A stretch of DNA of 64,000 bases from assembly GCA_903917565.1 (NCBI GenBank), contig CAIXBB010000019.1, positions 37,857 to 101,856 of the forward strand, given 5' to 3'. Numbering within the stretch: the first letter of the stretch is position 1; every line of letters begins with the position of its first letter. Below the pieces are notes generated by a model that ran no database searches, was not told where the DNA came from, and saw only the letters and a program-made list of their open reading frames with translations. This stretch comes from an uncultured cyanobacterium. GTDB lineage: Bacteria > Cyanobacteriota > Cyanobacteriia > PCC-6307 > Cyanobiaceae. The position numbers and the translations under genes were made by a program. This document shows positions 37,498 to 47,000 of this stretch, one piece after another.

Positions 37498-39333
37498 CTA
37501 GGAAGGGCAGGCGCTTCCGGCTGCTGGCGCTTCCGTTCCCTCGGCGGCGTGGCGGGTCGTGCCGCCGAGGCCGAAGGCCTGGTGCACCGCCTGCAGGGCC
37601 CGCACCCCATCGGCCTCCGCCACCACGCAGCTGGTGCGGATCTCGCTGGTGGCGATCAGGGAGATGTTGATTCCCGCATCCGCCAGGGAGCGGAACATCC
37701 GCGCCGCCGTGCCGGCGGTGCAGGCCATACCGGCGCCCACGGCGCTGACCCTGGCGATGGCGGGGCCCTCCTCGAAGCAGGCGCCGTCCCACTGCCGCAG
37801 GATCGGGACCAGGGCCCGTTCGGCCCCCGGGCGGTCGTCGCGCCGCAGGGTGAAGCTCATGTCCCGCCGCCGGTCCTCGGGGCCGCCGTGGGTCCGCTCC
37901 GACTGCACGATCGCGTCCAGGCTGATGCCGGCGTCGGCCAGGGCCCTGCAGATGGCAGCAGCGGCCCCCGGGCGGTCGGGAACCCGGCGCACCGACACCT
38001 GCACCTGGTCGCGGTCCAGGGCCACCCCCCGCACCGCCGGATCCCCCAGGTGGCAGGGGGGCGGATCGTGGCGCAGCTGCTGGTCGGCGAGTTCGAACGC
38101 CTCCCCCGCCGCCCGCAGGGCCCTGGCCCCCAGCTGGCCATCCACCACGCAGCTCACCTTCACCTCGCTGGTGGCGATCAGGCGCAGGTTGATGCCCAGG
38201 CGGGCCATGGTGTCGAACAGGCGGGCCGCCACCCCCGGCCGGCCCAGGATCCCGGCCCCGGCGATGCTCAGCTTGGCCATGCCCGCTTCGGCCGTGAGCA
38301 GGGCTCCATCGGCCCCCATGGCCGCCAGCACCTCCTGGCAGACCCGTCGGGCTGACTCCATCTCCGTCGCCGCCAGGGTGAAGGCGATGTCGTTGCTGGC
38401 CCCCTCGTGGATGGCCTGCACGATCAGGTCCACGTTCAGCCCGGCGGCGCCGAGGGCCTCAAACAGGGTGGCGGCCACGCCCGGTCTGTCGGGCACGTGG
38501 GAGAGGGCCAGCACCGCCTGGTCGGCCTCCAGCTCGGCTCCGTCCACGGGCCGGCCCAGTTCCAGCCCTTCACTGCCGATCGGGCGGGCCGGGCCACTGG
38601 TCAGACGGGTGCCGGGGGCCTGGCTCCAGCTGGAGCGCACCGTCAGGGGCACCCCGTAGTTGCGGGCGATCTCCACGGCCCGGGGGTGGAGCACCGCGGC
38701 CCCGAGACTCGCCAGCTCCAGCATCTCGTCGCAGCTGACGCTCACCATGAGCTGGGCGTCGCTCACCTTGCGGGGATCGGTGGTCAGCACCCCGGGCACA
38801 TCGGTGTAGATCTCGCAGCCGTCGGCGCCGAGGGCGGCCGCCAGCGCCACCGCCGAGGTGTCAGAGCCGCCCCGCCCCAGGGTGGTGATCTCCGGGGTGC
38901 CGGCGTGGCCGCTGCTGGTGCCCTGGAATCCGGCCACCACCACCACGTGGCCGTCCTGCAGCAGGCGGCGCAGCCGTTCGGTGCGGACCTCCAGGATCCG
39001 GGCCCGGCCATGGGCCGATTCGGTGATGATCCCCGCCTGGGTGCCGGTCATCGAGACGGCGGGCACGCCTTCGGCATGCAGGGCCATCGACAGCAGGGCG
39101 ATCGACACCTGCTCGCCCGTGGCCAGCAGCATGTCCATCTCCCGGCGTGGGGGGTCGCTGCAGAGGCTGGCGGCCATGCGCGTGAGCTGGTCGGTGGTAT
39201 GCCCCATGGCCGACACCACGATCACCAGTTCGTGGCCCTCCTCGCGGCTGGCGGCGATGCGGCGGGCGACCGCACGGATCCTTTCGGTGTCGGCCACCGA
39301 CGTCCCCCCGAACTTCTGTATCAGCAGGCCCAT
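37498..39333 (-). CDS. lysC: Aspartate kinase with four ACT domains
   Basis: 611 residues. The kinase phosphorylates aspartate at the head of the lysine/threonine/methionine pathway. The N-terminal motif LIQKFGGTSVAD and the middle FQGTSSGHAGTPEITTLGRGG are catalytic. The C-terminal half carries four ACT regulatory domains in two pairs, seen as repeats of VPDRPGVAA/VPDRPGAAA and of the block around INLRLIATSEVKVS/INISLIATSEIRTS. This is the long cyanobacterial form, subject to concerted lysine/threonine inhibition in relatives. It sits 28 bp after holA. Pathway partners asd and dapA are elsewhere in the window. Confidence 0.96.
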   Translation of the reverse strand: MGLLIQKFGGTSVADTERIRAVARRIAASREEGHELVIVVSAMGHTTDQLTRMAASLCSDPPRREMDMLLATGEQVSIALLSMALHAEGVPAVSMTGTQAGIITESAHGRARILEVRTERLRRLLQDGHVVVVAGFQGTSSGHAGTPEITTLGRGGSDTSAVALAAALGADGCEIYTDVPGVLTTDPRKVSDAQLMVSVSCDEMLELASLGAAVLHPRAVEIARNYGVPLTVRSSWSQAPGTRLTSGPARPIGSEGLELGRPVDGAELEADQAVLALSHVPDRPGVAATLFEALGAAGLNVDLIVQAIHEGASNDIAFTLAATEMESARRVCQEVLAAMGADGALLTAEAGMAKLSIAGAGILGRPGVAARLFDTMARLGINLRLIATSEVKVSCVVDGQLGARALRAAGEAFELADQQLRHDPPPCHLGDPAVRGVALDRDQVQVSVRRVPDRPGAAAAICRALADAGISLDAIVQSERTHGGPEDRRRDMSFTLRRDDRPGAERALVPILRQWDGACFEEGPAIARVSAVGAGMACTAGTAARMFRSLADAGINISLIATSEIRTSCVVAEADGVRALQAVHQAFGLGGTTRHAAEGTEAPAAGSACPS

Positions 39334-39361
39334 GGGCTCGTCGCCGGCGCGTCGGGCTCGA

Positions 39362-40372
39362 TTATCGACGCGGGGCGTTGCCGGGTTGCGCCAGGGCGGC
39401 TAGCAGGAAGCCATCCCGGAAGGCGTCGCCGGGGTCGGCCCCGCGCTTGAGGGCGGCCTCCACGTCGAGCAGGCGGCGCAGCAGGGCCAGCAGCTGCTCG
39501 GGGCTACGGCCGCGGACCTGTTTGCGAATGATGTAAATGCGCTTGGGATTGCCGATCCCCGCCGCCTTGGCGATCACGGCCACGTCCTGCTCGCCGCTGC
39601 GCTCCAGCAGGCACACCCACAGCCAGCCCCGGATCTGACTGGCCAGGGCCGCCACGATGCGCAGGGCGGGTTCGTTGACGTCCAGCAGGGCTTCCACCAG
39701 GGCGATCGCCTCGGCGGGGCGCTGGGCGAGCAGGGCGTCCCCCACCGCCAGGCTGCTGGTGACCTGGCCGCCGATCAGGGCGGCCACCGCCTCGGCCGTG
39801 GTCGGGCCACCTCCACCGCCATCGCCGCTGCCGGCATGGAGCGCCAGCTTCTCCAGCTCGCTGGCGAGCCGCAGGCCGTCGCTGCCGATTGCTTCCGCCA
39901 GGGCTTCGGCCGCCGCCGGGGCCAGGGCCAGGCCCCGTTCCCGGGCGGCTCTCTCCACCCGTTCGATCTGGCCGGCCCCGTCCCAGATGGGGGGCAGGGG
40001 GAAGGACTGCTCCTCCGCCACGGTCCGCAGTCGCTTGGTGGTGCGCAGCCGGGCATCGGGCTTGCCGTCACTGAGCAGGAACAGGTGGCAATCGGCGGGG
40101 ATCAGTTCAAGGGCGGCCTCCAGCTGGGCGGCCAGCTCCGCCGGACAGGCCTGGCAGAAGGGACTGTGCTGCAGCACCACCACCCGGGCCCCGGCGCCGA
40201 AGGGGGCCGTGCGGGCCTCCTCCAGGGCCCGGCCCGCCTGGCCGGGTTCGCCGCCATCCAGTCGGCTGAGGTTGATCGAGGCCCAGGCCGGATCCACCAG
40301 GGTCTCGAGCTGGGCCGCCAGGGCCCGTTGGCGGGCGGCCTCGTCGTCGCCCCAGTAGAGGTGAATCGGCAT
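39362..40372 (-). CDS. holA: DNA polymerase III subunit delta
   Basis: 336 residues from the ATG at 40372, which directly precedes the family start PIHLYWGDDE. Delta opens the sliding clamp within the clamp loader. The N-terminal Rossmann-like part has FLLSDGKPDARLRTTK. The middle has LRLASELEKLALHAG, and the C-terminal domain has DALLAQRPAEAIALVEALL and NPKRIYIIRKQVRG. The reading frame stays open upstream to 40798, where it encodes a truncated PIN domain, giving a 478-codon frame; I treat holA as starting at its own ATG. lysC follows. Confidence 0.9.
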   Translation of the reverse strand: MPIHLYWGDDEAARQRALAAQLETLVDPAWASINLSRLDGGEPGQAGRALEEARTAPFGAGARVVVLQHSPFCQACPAELAAQLEAALELIPADCHLFLLSDGKPDARLRTTKRLRTVAEEQSFPLPPIWDGAGQIERVERAARERGLALAPAAAEALAEAIGSDGLRLASELEKLALHAGSGDGGGGGPTTAEAVAALIGGQVTSSLAVGDALLAQRPAEAIALVEALLDVNEPALRIVAALASQIRGWLWVCLLERSGEQDVAVIAKAAGIGNPKRIYIIRKQVRGRSPEQLLALLRRLLDVEAALKRGADPGDAFRDGFLLAALAQPGNAPRR

Positions 40373-40417
40373 CAGGGCAGGGGCAGGACGGCGAGCAGGC
40401 GGGGGTCCCGGCTGAAT

Positions 40418-40702
40418 CATCGCCGTGGCGCCCCCCTGCAGGGCCGAGGCCGGCTCCAGGGCGACCTGGGGTGTGAGGCTCACCAGGGTCCAGGCCGTGG
40501 GGTCGCTGAACACCGCTTCGTAGCGGGCCGCCAGGGCTTCGTCCCCCAGGCGCAGGGGGCCTTCCATCAGCGTCATCAAGCTGGCCATGCTCAGGACGCC
40601 GCGCCAGTGGCCGGCCGCAATCGCCGCGATCAGGGGCTCCTGGTGGCGGCTGGAGGCTTCACCGCGCAGGTAGGGAACCAGCACCGTGGCGTCGATCGCC
40701 AC
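40418..40702 (-). pseudogene. Truncated PIN-domain toxin, in frame with holA
   Basis: From the GTG at 40702 the frame reads AIDATVLVPYLRGEAS, the N-terminal strand of a VapC-type PIN ribonuclease with its first metal aspartate. It continues through HWRGVLSMASLMTLMEGPLR, where the conserved glutamate is kept, to YEAVFSDPTAWTLVSLTP. The second half of the domain, with the DALHLATA-type acidic residues, is missing and replaced by about 20 proline/alanine-rich residues that run without a stop into holA. It is probably inactive as a toxin. Whether ribosomes read through as a fusion cannot be told from sequence. Confidence 0.65.
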
Positions 40703-40952
40703 CGCCGAGCCGAGGGCCAGGCTGGCGCTGCTCTCCAGGGGCTGGATTGGCCCGGGTTGACTCCCCGGGTGGGGGGTCCGGCCAGGAGTCGCGGCCACTG
40801 CCCTTGAGGCCGATCAGGGCCGCCACCGGGTGGCCACGGCGCGAGATCAGGGTCTCCTCGCCCCCATGGGCCCGATCGAGCAGCTCGGGAAAGCGCTTCC
40901 TGGCCTCGAGGACCCCGAGGGTGTTGATGGGGGACGGCGCGGCCGAAAACAG
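40659..40952 (-). pseudogene. Phd/YefM-type antitoxin remnant
   Basis: The frame contains INTLGVLEARKRFPELLDRA and LISRRGHPVAALIGLK, the DNA-binding core of Phd/YefM antitoxins. There is no ATG, GTG or TTG between the upstream stop (40989-40991) and this core; the best candidate is a CTG at 40952. After the core the toxin-binding tail is replaced by unrelated residues that overlap the start of the PIN remnant in another frame, ending at 40659. Order and strand fit a degenerate type II toxin-antitoxin operon. It could still encode a short DNA-binding repressor if the CTG is used. Confidence 0.55.
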
Positions 40953-41098
40953 ATTCTGTACACAATGTACGGGTCCTGACTGGGCTGCTCAGCTGGCCCC
41001 CGCCCTCCCGACGCATGGCCCAAGCGTCACCCGGCACCTCCCTGGGTGACACAGCAGAGCCTGGCTGGCACATCCCGTAATCTCGCCGTTTCAGCCCG

Positions 41099-41806
41099 GT
41101 GGCCATCACCGCCCCGGCCGGGCAGCTCGGAGCGCCGCAGGCGATGGACAGCTTCGAGGCCTCGCTCGATCACCCGATCTTCCAGGAGAGCGTGCGGCGC
41201 ATCCGTGCCTGGCTGGGGTCCACGGGGCTGGACGGGGTGGAGCAGGAGGTGCTGGAGCGCCTGGTGCACAGCAGTGGCGATCTTGGCCTGGCGCCGGATC
41301 TGCGCTTCGGCCAGGGTGCCTGCGCCGCCGGCATGACCGCCTTGGCGGCCGGCGCGCCGATCCTCACCGACACGGCGATGGCCGCCGCGGCCGTGGCCCC
41401 CATGGCCCGGCGCACCTTCGCTAATCCGATCCATTCGGTGCTGGCCTGGGCCCCCACCGTTGCTCCTGCCGGTGGCACCCGGGCGGCGGCGGGGATGGAA
41501 AGGGCGTTGGTGGCGCACCCGGGGGCGGTGGTGCTGGTGGGCAGCGCCCCCACGGCCCTGGAGCGGCTGCTGGAGCTGGTGGAGGCTGGCGCCAGTGCGG
41601 CCCCGGCCCTGGTGATCGGCATGCCGGTGGGGTTCGTGGGGGTGGCCGAGAGCAAGCGCCACCTGGCGGCCAGTGGCCTGGTGCAGATCCGGCTGGAGGG
41701 CAGCAAGGGCGGGGCCGGCCTGGTGGGCGCCGCCGCCAATGCCTTGCTGCGCCGGGCCTGGCTGGATCAGGCGGCCCAGGATCAAGCGGCCCTGGATCCC
41801 CCCTGA
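41099..41806 (+). CDS. cbiC: Precorrin-8X methylmutase
   Basis: 235 residues from a GTG start. CbiC/CobH moves the methyl group from C-11 to C-12, forming cobyrinic acid. Family blocks are [16 protein letters not shown], the catalytic-type histidine in [20 protein letters not shown] and [15 protein letters not shown]. The ORF ends 25 bp inside the convergent 3' end of mutS. With cbiD at 3599 it is the second corrin-ring gene in the window, though the two are unlinked. Length is slightly above typical because of the last 25 residues. Confidence 0.93.
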   Translation: MAITAPAGQLGAPQAMDSFEASLDHPIFQESVRRIRAWLGSTGLDGVEQEVLERLVHSSGDLGLAPDLRFGQGACAAGMTALAAGAPILTDTAMAAAAVAPMARRTFANPIHSVLAWAPTVAPAGGTRAAAGMERALVAHPGAVVLVGSAPTALERLLELVEAGASAAPALVIGMPVGFVGVAESKRHLAASGLVQIRLEGSKGGAGLVGAAANALLRRAWLDQAAQDQAALDPP

Positions 41807-44562
41807 AGACCCACCGCCACATGGCTGTTGGCTTCGATGCGGCCGAGAACCTGGCGAGCCCGCAGCACCACCGAGGCGGGCACCCCGGCCAGCCGGGCCG
41901 CTTCGATGCCGTAGCTGCGGCTGGCGCCCCCCTGGCAGACCCGGTGCAGGAACACGAGGTCGTTGCCGGTTTCTTCCACCAGCACCTGGGCATTGCCCAC
42001 GTTGGGCAGGAGCTCGGCGAGTTCGTTGAGCTCGTGGTAATGGGTGGCAAAGATGGTGCGGGCGCCGATGCCGTCGGCCAGGTGCTCCGCCACGGCCCAG
42101 GCGATCGAGAGGCCATCGAAGGTGGCGGTGCCCCGGCCGATCTCGTCGAGCAGCACCAGGGAGCGGGGGCTGGCGTGGTGAAGGATGTTGGCGGTTTCGG
42201 CCATCTCCACCATGAAGGTGGACTGGCCGCTGGCCAGGTCGTCCACCGCCCCCACCCGGGTGAAGATGCGGTCGGCGATGCCGAGCCGGGCGGAGCGGGC
42301 CGGGATCCAGCTGCCGATCTGGGCCATCAGCTGCAGCAGACCGCTCTGGCGAAGGTAACAGCTCTTGCCGCTGGCATTGGGGCCCGTGAGCACGATCAGG
42401 TCCGGTGCCGGGGCCCCCAGCTGCAGGTCGTTGGCGGTGAAGGACGCGTCGACCAGCAGCTGCTCCACCACCGGATGGCGCCCCGCCTCGATCACCAGCT
42501 CGCGCCCCTCGCTGAGCTCGGGCCGGCAATAGCCACCGGTGGCGGCCACCTCCGCCAGGGAGGCCAGGGCATCGAGTTCCGCCACCCGACGGGCGGCCGC
42601 CCGCACGGGTCCTGCCGCCTCCCCCACGCTGCGGCGAAGGTCGCAGAAGAGGTCGTACTCCCGCTGGCAGGCCCGGGCCCGCAGCTGCAGGATCCGCCCT
42701 TCGCGGCCCTTGAGCTCGGGGGTGACGAAGCGTTCCTCGTTGGCCAGGGTCTGGCGGCGGATCCAGTGGTCCGGAACGGCGGCGGCCCGGGCGCGGCTCA
42801 CGGCCAGGAAGTAGCCGAAGCTGCGGTGGTACTGGAGGCGCAGGTTGGGGTTGCCGCTGGCCCGCCGTTCGATCGCCTCCTGCCGGGACAGCCAGGCCTC
42901 CTGGTCGTCGAGCTGGTTGCGCAGGCCGTCGAGCACCGGGTCGACGCCGTCGTGGAGCAGGCCGCCGTCGCTCAGGGAGAGGGGCGGCGCCTCCACCAGG
43001 TGGTGGCGTACCCGTTCGGCCAGGGCGGCCAGGTCGGGCCAGGGACCCTTCAGGGCCGCCAGGGGGCCGCTGCGGCACTGGGTCACCAGGGCCGCCAGGC
43101 GGGGCAGGCGCTCGAGGCCATCGGCGAGGGCCACCAGGTCGCGGGCGGAGGCGCTGCCGGCGCCGGCCCGGCCCGCCAGGCGCTCCAGATCCCCCATGGG
43201 CCGCAGCAGCCGGCGCAGGCCCAGCCGCAGGGGCCGCTGCTCCACCAGCTCGCTCACCGCCTCCTGCCGCTCCAGGATCGCCGAGCGGTCCACCAGGGGG
43301 GCCTCGATCCAGCGCCGCAGGCAGCGACCGCCCATGGCGGTGGCGGTGCGGTCGAGGGCCCAGAGCAGGGAGCCCTGCAGGGATCCGCCCAGCTGGGTGC
43401 GGGTGAGTTCCAGGTTGCGGCGGGTCTGGGCGTCGAGCACCAGCTGGTCGCCGGCGTGCCACAGCCGGGGCATCTCCAGGGGGATCGCGGTGCCGGTCAC
43501 CGGCGCCGATGGGGACGGATCAGCCGCCGGTTGGGTGGTGTCCAGGTACGCCAGCAGACCCCCGGCGGCCCGCAGGGCCAGGGGGGCTTCCCCCAGCCCC
43601 AGGCCATCGAGGCTGGCCAGCCGGAAGCGGCGCCGCAGTAGGGCGGCGGCCTCCGTTGTTTCGAAGGGGGTACGGGCCAGGGCGGTGAGCCGCAGGCCCT
43701 CGGGGCACCAGGCGGGCGCCTCCCCCTGGCCGGGCCACACCACCTCGGCGGGTTCCAGCTGCAGCAGCTCCTGGTGCAGGTTGCCGCTGCCGCCCCGTTC
43801 GGTCAGCCGGAATTCACCGGTGCTGACGTCGGCGACGGCCAGGCCCCAGCGGCCGGCATGGCTGCCGTCTCCGTCGAGGACCACGGCGCAGAGCCAGTTG
43901 TTGCGGCGGGCCGCCAGCATCCCCTCCTCCAGCACCGTGCCGGGGGTCAGCACCCGGGTGATGCCCCGACGCAGCAGGGCCCCCTTGGCGGGGGTGGCCT
44001 CCAGCTGGTCGCAGAGGGCCACGCTGAGGCCGCGGCGCACCAGGTCGGCGCAATAGCGCTCGGCGGCGTGGTGGGGGATGCCCGCCATCGGCACCCGCCC
44101 CAGGGCCTTGCCGGCGTCCTTGCCGGTGAGGGTGAGCTCCAGCAGGCGCGAGAGCAGGATCGCGTCCTCGAAGAAGAATTCGAAGAAGTCACCGAGGCGG
44201 TAGAGCAGCACCCGGTCCGGATGGGCCGCCTTCAGCTCCACGTAGTGGCGCAGCACCGGGGTGAGGGCCGCCGGGTCCACCAGGGAATGGTGGTGCCAAC
44301 GGGGCAGGTCGCCATCGGGCTCAGGGCTCTCGCCCTTGGCGGGCTCCGGTTCCGCTGCCGCCGGTCGACGCCGCCGTGCCCGGGGCCGTGCGCTGGCATC
44401 GGCGAGCAGGGTCTGATCATCCAGGCCGCTCTCGCCCTCGCCGTCGCCCTCGCCCCGGGGCTCCGGTGGCGCCAACGGCCGGGCCGGTTCCCCCCCGAAA
44501 AGGTCGCCCTGCAGGCTGGCGTCGTCGCTGAGCGGGAGCTGCTGCTGCACTTCCCTGGCCAT
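41782..44562 (-). CDS. mutS: DNA mismatch repair protein MutS
   Basis: 926 residues. The N-terminal 95 residues are a low-complexity acidic and basic extension common in picocyanobacteria. The mismatch-binding domain starts around [17 protein letters not shown], with the Phe-x-Glu-type motif in [12 protein letters not shown]. The ATPase has Walker [14 protein letters not shown], Walker [17 protein letters not shown], and [13 protein letters not shown]. It recognises mispairs and recruits MutL. Its 3' end overlaps the convergent cbiC by 25 bp. It is divergent from ribH and the psbZ relic. Confidence 0.97.
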   Translation of the reverse strand: MAREVQQQLPLSDDASLQGDLFGGEPARPLAPPEPRGEGDGEGESGLDDQTLLADASARPRARRRRPAAAEPEPAKGESPEPDGDLPRWHHHSLVDPAALTPVLRHYVELKAAHPDRVLLYRLGDFFEFFFEDAILLSRLLELTLTGKDAGKALGRVPMAGIPHHAAERYCADLVRRGLSVALCDQLEATPAKGALLRRGITRVLTPGTVLEEGMLAARRNNWLCAVVLDGDGSHAGRWGLAVADVSTGEFRLTERGGSGNLHQELLQLEPAEVVWPGQGEAPAWCPEGLRLTALARTPFETTEAAALLRRRFRLASLDGLGLGEAPLALRAAGGLLAYLDTTQPAADPSPSAPVTGTAIPLEMPRLWHAGDQLVLDAQTRRNLELTRTQLGGSLQGSLLWALDRTATAMGGRCLRRWIEAPLVDRSAILERQEAVSELVEQRPLRLGLRRLLRPMGDLERLAGRAGAGSASARDLVALADGLERLPRLAALVTQCRSGPLAALKGPWPDLAALAERVRHHLVEAPPLSLSDGGLLHDGVDPVLDGLRNQLDDQEAWLSRQEAIERRASGNPNLRLQYHRSFGYFLAVSRARAAAVPDHWIRRQTLANEERFVTPELKGREGRILQLRARACQREYDLFCDLRRSVGEAAGPVRAAARRVAELDALASLAEVAATGGYCRPELSEGRELVIEAGRHPVVEQLLVDASFTANDLQLGAPAPDLIVLTGPNASGKSCYLRQSGLLQLMAQIGSWIPARSARLGIADRIFTRVGAVDDLASGQSTFMVEMAETANILHHASPRSLVLLDEIGRGTATFDGLSIAWAVAEHLADGIGARTIFATHYHELNELAELLPNVGNAQVLVEETGNDLVFLHRVCQGGASRSYGIEAARLAGVPASVVLRARQVLGRIEANSHVAVGLQGGSRAA

Positions 44563-44633
44563 GGGCCCGCCGCCTGGAGCGCCCCGATCGTAGGGGGCCT
44601 GCCAGGGAGATCCTCACGACCCTGGCGGAGGAG

Positions 44634-44678
44634 GCCCGGATGCTGCTCAACTAGGTCATGAGCTTCTTCGTGGTCTGA
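44634..44678 (+). pseudogene. psbZ: Relic of the psbZ 3' end in front of ribH
   Basis: The 45 bp align without gaps to the last 45 bp of the intact psbZ (46919-46963), 33 of 45 bases identical, in the same codon frame and with the same TGA. The peptide reads ARMLLN-stop-VMSFFVV against ALVLVNWGMSLFVV, so the tryptophan codon TGG has become TAG. ribH begins 6 bp after it. In Synechocystis psbZ (sll1281) and ribH (sll1282) are neighbours, so this is the expected ancestral position. Confidence 0.75.
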
Positions 44679-44683
44679 ATCCC

Positions 44684-45172
44684 TTGACGGTTTTCGAAGG
44701 TCGCTTCACCGATGTCGCCGATCTGCGGATCGGCCTGGTGATCGCCCGCTTCAACGATCTGGTGACCGGCAAGCTGCTGAGCGGCTGCCTCGATTCCCTC
44801 TCCCGCCACGGCATCGACGTCAGCCCGGAGAGCAGCCAGCTCGACGTGGCCTGGGTGCCGGGCAGCTTCGAGATCCCCCTGGTGGCCCAGCAACTCGCCG
44901 CCAGTGGCCGCTACCAGGTGCTGATCACCCTGGGGGCGGTGATCCGGGGCGACACGCCCCACTTCGATGTGGTGGTGGCCGAGGTGAGCAAGGGCGTGGC
45001 CGCCGTGGCCCGCGACACCGGCGTTCCGGTGATCTTCGGGGTGCTCACCACCGACACCCTGCAGCAGGCCCTGGAGCGGGCCGGCATCAAGAGCAACCTG
45101 GGCTGGAGCTACGGCCTTCAGGCCCTGGAGATGGGCAGCCTGATGGCGGCGCTGCCGAAGCAGACGCCATGA
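44684..45172 (+). CDS. ribH: 6,7-dimethyl-8-ribityllumazine synthase
   Basis: 162 residues from a TTG start. It condenses the pyrimidinedione with dihydroxybutanone phosphate, the penultimate step to riboflavin, in an icosahedral or pentameric assembly. Motifs are [40 protein letters not shown] with the catalytic histidine, and [11 protein letters not shown]. Its stop overlaps the ATG of rfbA (ATGA), so riboflavin synthesis and dTDP-sugar genes are translationally coupled here, an arrangement probably created by insertion. Confidence 0.96.
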   Translation: MTVFEGRFTDVADLRIGLVIARFNDLVTGKLLSGCLDSLSRHGIDVSPESSQLDVAWVPGSFEIPLVAQQLAASGRYQVLITLGAVIRGDTPHFDVVVAEVSKGVAAVARDTGVPVIFGVLTTDTLQQALERAGIKSNLGWSYGLQALEMGSLMAALPKQTP

Positions 45173-46077
45173 ACCGCAAGGGACTGATCCTGGCGGGGGG
45201 CAGCGGCACGCGCCTGGCGCCCCTCACCACCGCCGTCAGCAAGCAGCTGGTGCCGGTGTACGACAAGCCGATGATCTACTACCCGCTCAGCACGCTGATG
45301 CTGGCGGGCATCCGCGAGGTGCTGGTGATCACCACCCCCACCGACCGGCCCGCCTTCGAGCGGCTGCTGGGGGACGGCTCGGCCTGGGGCATGACGATCC
45401 GCTACGCCGTCCAGCCCAGCCCCGACGGGCTGGCCCAGGCGTTCCTGATCGGCGCCGATTTCCTCGATGGCGCCTCTGCGGCCCTGGTGCTGGGCGACAA
45501 CCTGTTCCATGGCCACGACCTGATCCCCCAGCTGCAGGGGGCCAACGGCGAGCGGCCTGGGGCGACTGTGTTTGCCTATCCGGTGAGCGACCCGGAGCGC
45601 TATGGGGTGGTGGAGTTCAGCGCTGACGGCCGGGTGCTGAGCATCGAGGAGAAGCCTGCCCAGCCGCGCAGCCGCTACGCCGTGACCGGCCTGTACTTCT
45701 ACGACCACACGGTGGTGGAGCGGGCCCGCCAGGTGCGTCCCTCCCCGAGGGGCGAACTGGAGATCACCGACCTCAATCAGATCTACCTCGATGAGGGCCT
45801 GCTGCGGGTGGAGCTGATGGGCCGCGGCATGGCCTGGCTGGACACCGGCACCCCCGATTCCCTGCACGAGGCTGCCAGCTACATCCGCACCCTCGAGAAA
45901 CGCCAGGGCCTCAAGGTGGGCTGCCCCGAGGAGGTGGCCTGGCGCCTGGGCTGGATCGACCACAGCCAGCTGGAGCGCCTGGCCCTGCCCCTGCAGAAGT
46001 CCGGCTACGGCGACTACCTGCTGCGCCTGCTGCAGGAAGCCGCCAGCGACCACCTGGCCCTGGAGCCCCAGCGATGA
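45169..46077 (+). CDS. rfbA: Glucose-1-phosphate thymidylyltransferase
   Basis: 302 residues. RmlA makes dTDP-glucose, the first step to dTDP-L-rhamnose. It shows the nucleotidyltransferase motif [33 protein letters not shown], the metal-site [22 protein letters not shown] and [10 protein letters not shown]. It overlaps ribH upstream and rfbC downstream by ATGA junctions. An intact rfbB or rfbD is not seen in the window; only a degenerate rfbB-like frame occurs at 48960. Confidence 0.97.
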   Translation: MNRKGLILAGGSGTRLAPLTTAVSKQLVPVYDKPMIYYPLSTLMLAGIREVLVITTPTDRPAFERLLGDGSAWGMTIRYAVQPSPDGLAQAFLIGADFLDGASAALVLGDNLFHGHDLIPQLQGANGERPGATVFAYPVSDPERYGVVEFSADGRVLSIEEKPAQPRSRYAVTGLYFYDHTVVERARQVRPSPRGELEITDLNQIYLDEGLLRVELMGRGMAWLDTGTPDSLHEAASYIRTLEKRQGLKVGCPEEVAWRLGWIDHSQLERLALPLQKSGYGDYLLRLLQEAASDHLALEPQR

Positions 46078-46688
46078 ACGTGCAGTTCCTGGCCATCGAA
46101 GGCCCCCTGCTGCTCAGCCCAGCGGTGTACGCCGACGAGCGGGGCTGGTTCAGCGAGAGCTGGAACCGGCGCCGCTTCGCCGATGCCCTCGGAAAGGAGG
46201 ACGCCGACGCCCCCGAGTTCGTGCAGGACAACCACTCCCGCTCCGTGCAGGGGGTGCTGCGGGGCCTGCATTTCCAGCGGGAACCCCACCCCCAGGGCAA
46301 GCTCGTGCGCTGCACGATGGGGGAGGTGTTCGATGTGGCCGTCGACCTGCGCCAGGACTCCCCCACCCTGGGCCAGTGGGTGGGCGAGCGGCTCAGTGCC
46401 GAGAACCAGCGCCAGCTGTGGGTGCCGGTGGGCTTCGCCCATGGCTTCCTGACCCTCAGCGCGGTGGCCGAGGTGCAGTACAAGACGGCCGGCTACTGGA
46501 GCCGGGAGTGCGAGCGCTCCCTGGCCTGGAACGACCCGGCGATCGGCATCGACTGGCCCCTTGGGGAGCTCCCGGCACCCCACCAGCCCCTGCTGGCCCC
46601 CAAGGACGCCGCCGCCCCCGGTCTCGGTGCCCTACTGGCGGCCGGGGATCTGTTCACGCCCCAGTCCAGCGCTGCCGACAACGTGTGA
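46074..46688 (+). CDS. rfbC: dTDP-4-dehydrorhamnose 3,5-epimerase
   Basis: 204 residues. RmlC epimerises C3 and C5 of dTDP-4-keto-6-deoxyglucose. The cupin motifs are [20 protein letters not shown], with the catalytic histidine, [29 protein letters not shown] and [15 protein letters not shown]. Length is slightly long because of a C-terminal alanine-rich tail. The start overlaps rfbA (ATGA). Confidence 0.96.
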   Translation: MNVQFLAIEGPLLLSPAVYADERGWFSESWNRRRFADALGKEDADAPEFVQDNHSRSVQGVLRGLHFQREPHPQGKLVRCTMGEVFDVAVDLRQDSPTLGQWVGERLSAENQRQLWVPVGFAHGFLTLSAVAEVQYKTAGYWSRECERSLAWNDPAIGIDWPLGELPAPHQPLLAPKDAAAPGLGALLAAGDLFTPQSSAADNV

Positions 46689-46774
46689 AGGATGGCTCCA
46701 GCGGCGGGCATGGCCCCGCTCTGCATGGCAGGATCCCCCACGCTGCCTGATCCGGCCTCGAGCCTTCCTGTCCC

Positions 46775-46963
46775 ATGCAGATCCTCAATACCCTCACCGT
46801 TCTGGCCCTGGTGGTGCTCTCCTTCGCCCTGATCGTGGCGGTGCCGGTGCTTTACGCGAGCACCGAGGACAGCGGCCGCTCCAACCGCCTGATCCTGATC
46901 GGCGGCGCAGCCTGGGTGGCTCTGGTGCTGGTGAACTGGGGGATGAGCCTGTTTGTGGTGTGA
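46775..46963 (+). CDS. psbZ: Photosystem II protein PsbZ
   Basis: 62 residues with two transmembrane helices (about 5-25 and 38-58). MQILNTLTVLALVVLSFALIV and the C-terminal NWGMSLFVV are typical of PsbZ (Ycf9), a photosystem II core subunit that stabilises the interaction with antenna. It sits between rfbC and a polysaccharide sugar transferase rather than in front of ribH, where a relic of its 3' end remains. No frame damage is seen. Confidence 0.93.
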   Translation: MQILNTLTVLALVVLSFALIVAVPVLYASTEDSGRSNRLILIGGAAWVALVLVNWGMSLFVV

Positions 46964-47000
46964 GGGTTTCGGGTGACTTCAGGGCCCGATCACCAAGGAT

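Noticed and set aside
41027..43462. 811-codon minus-strand frame overlapping mutS
   Set aside because: It is an alternative frame of mutS with proline/glycine/arginine repeats; mutS has all expected motifs.
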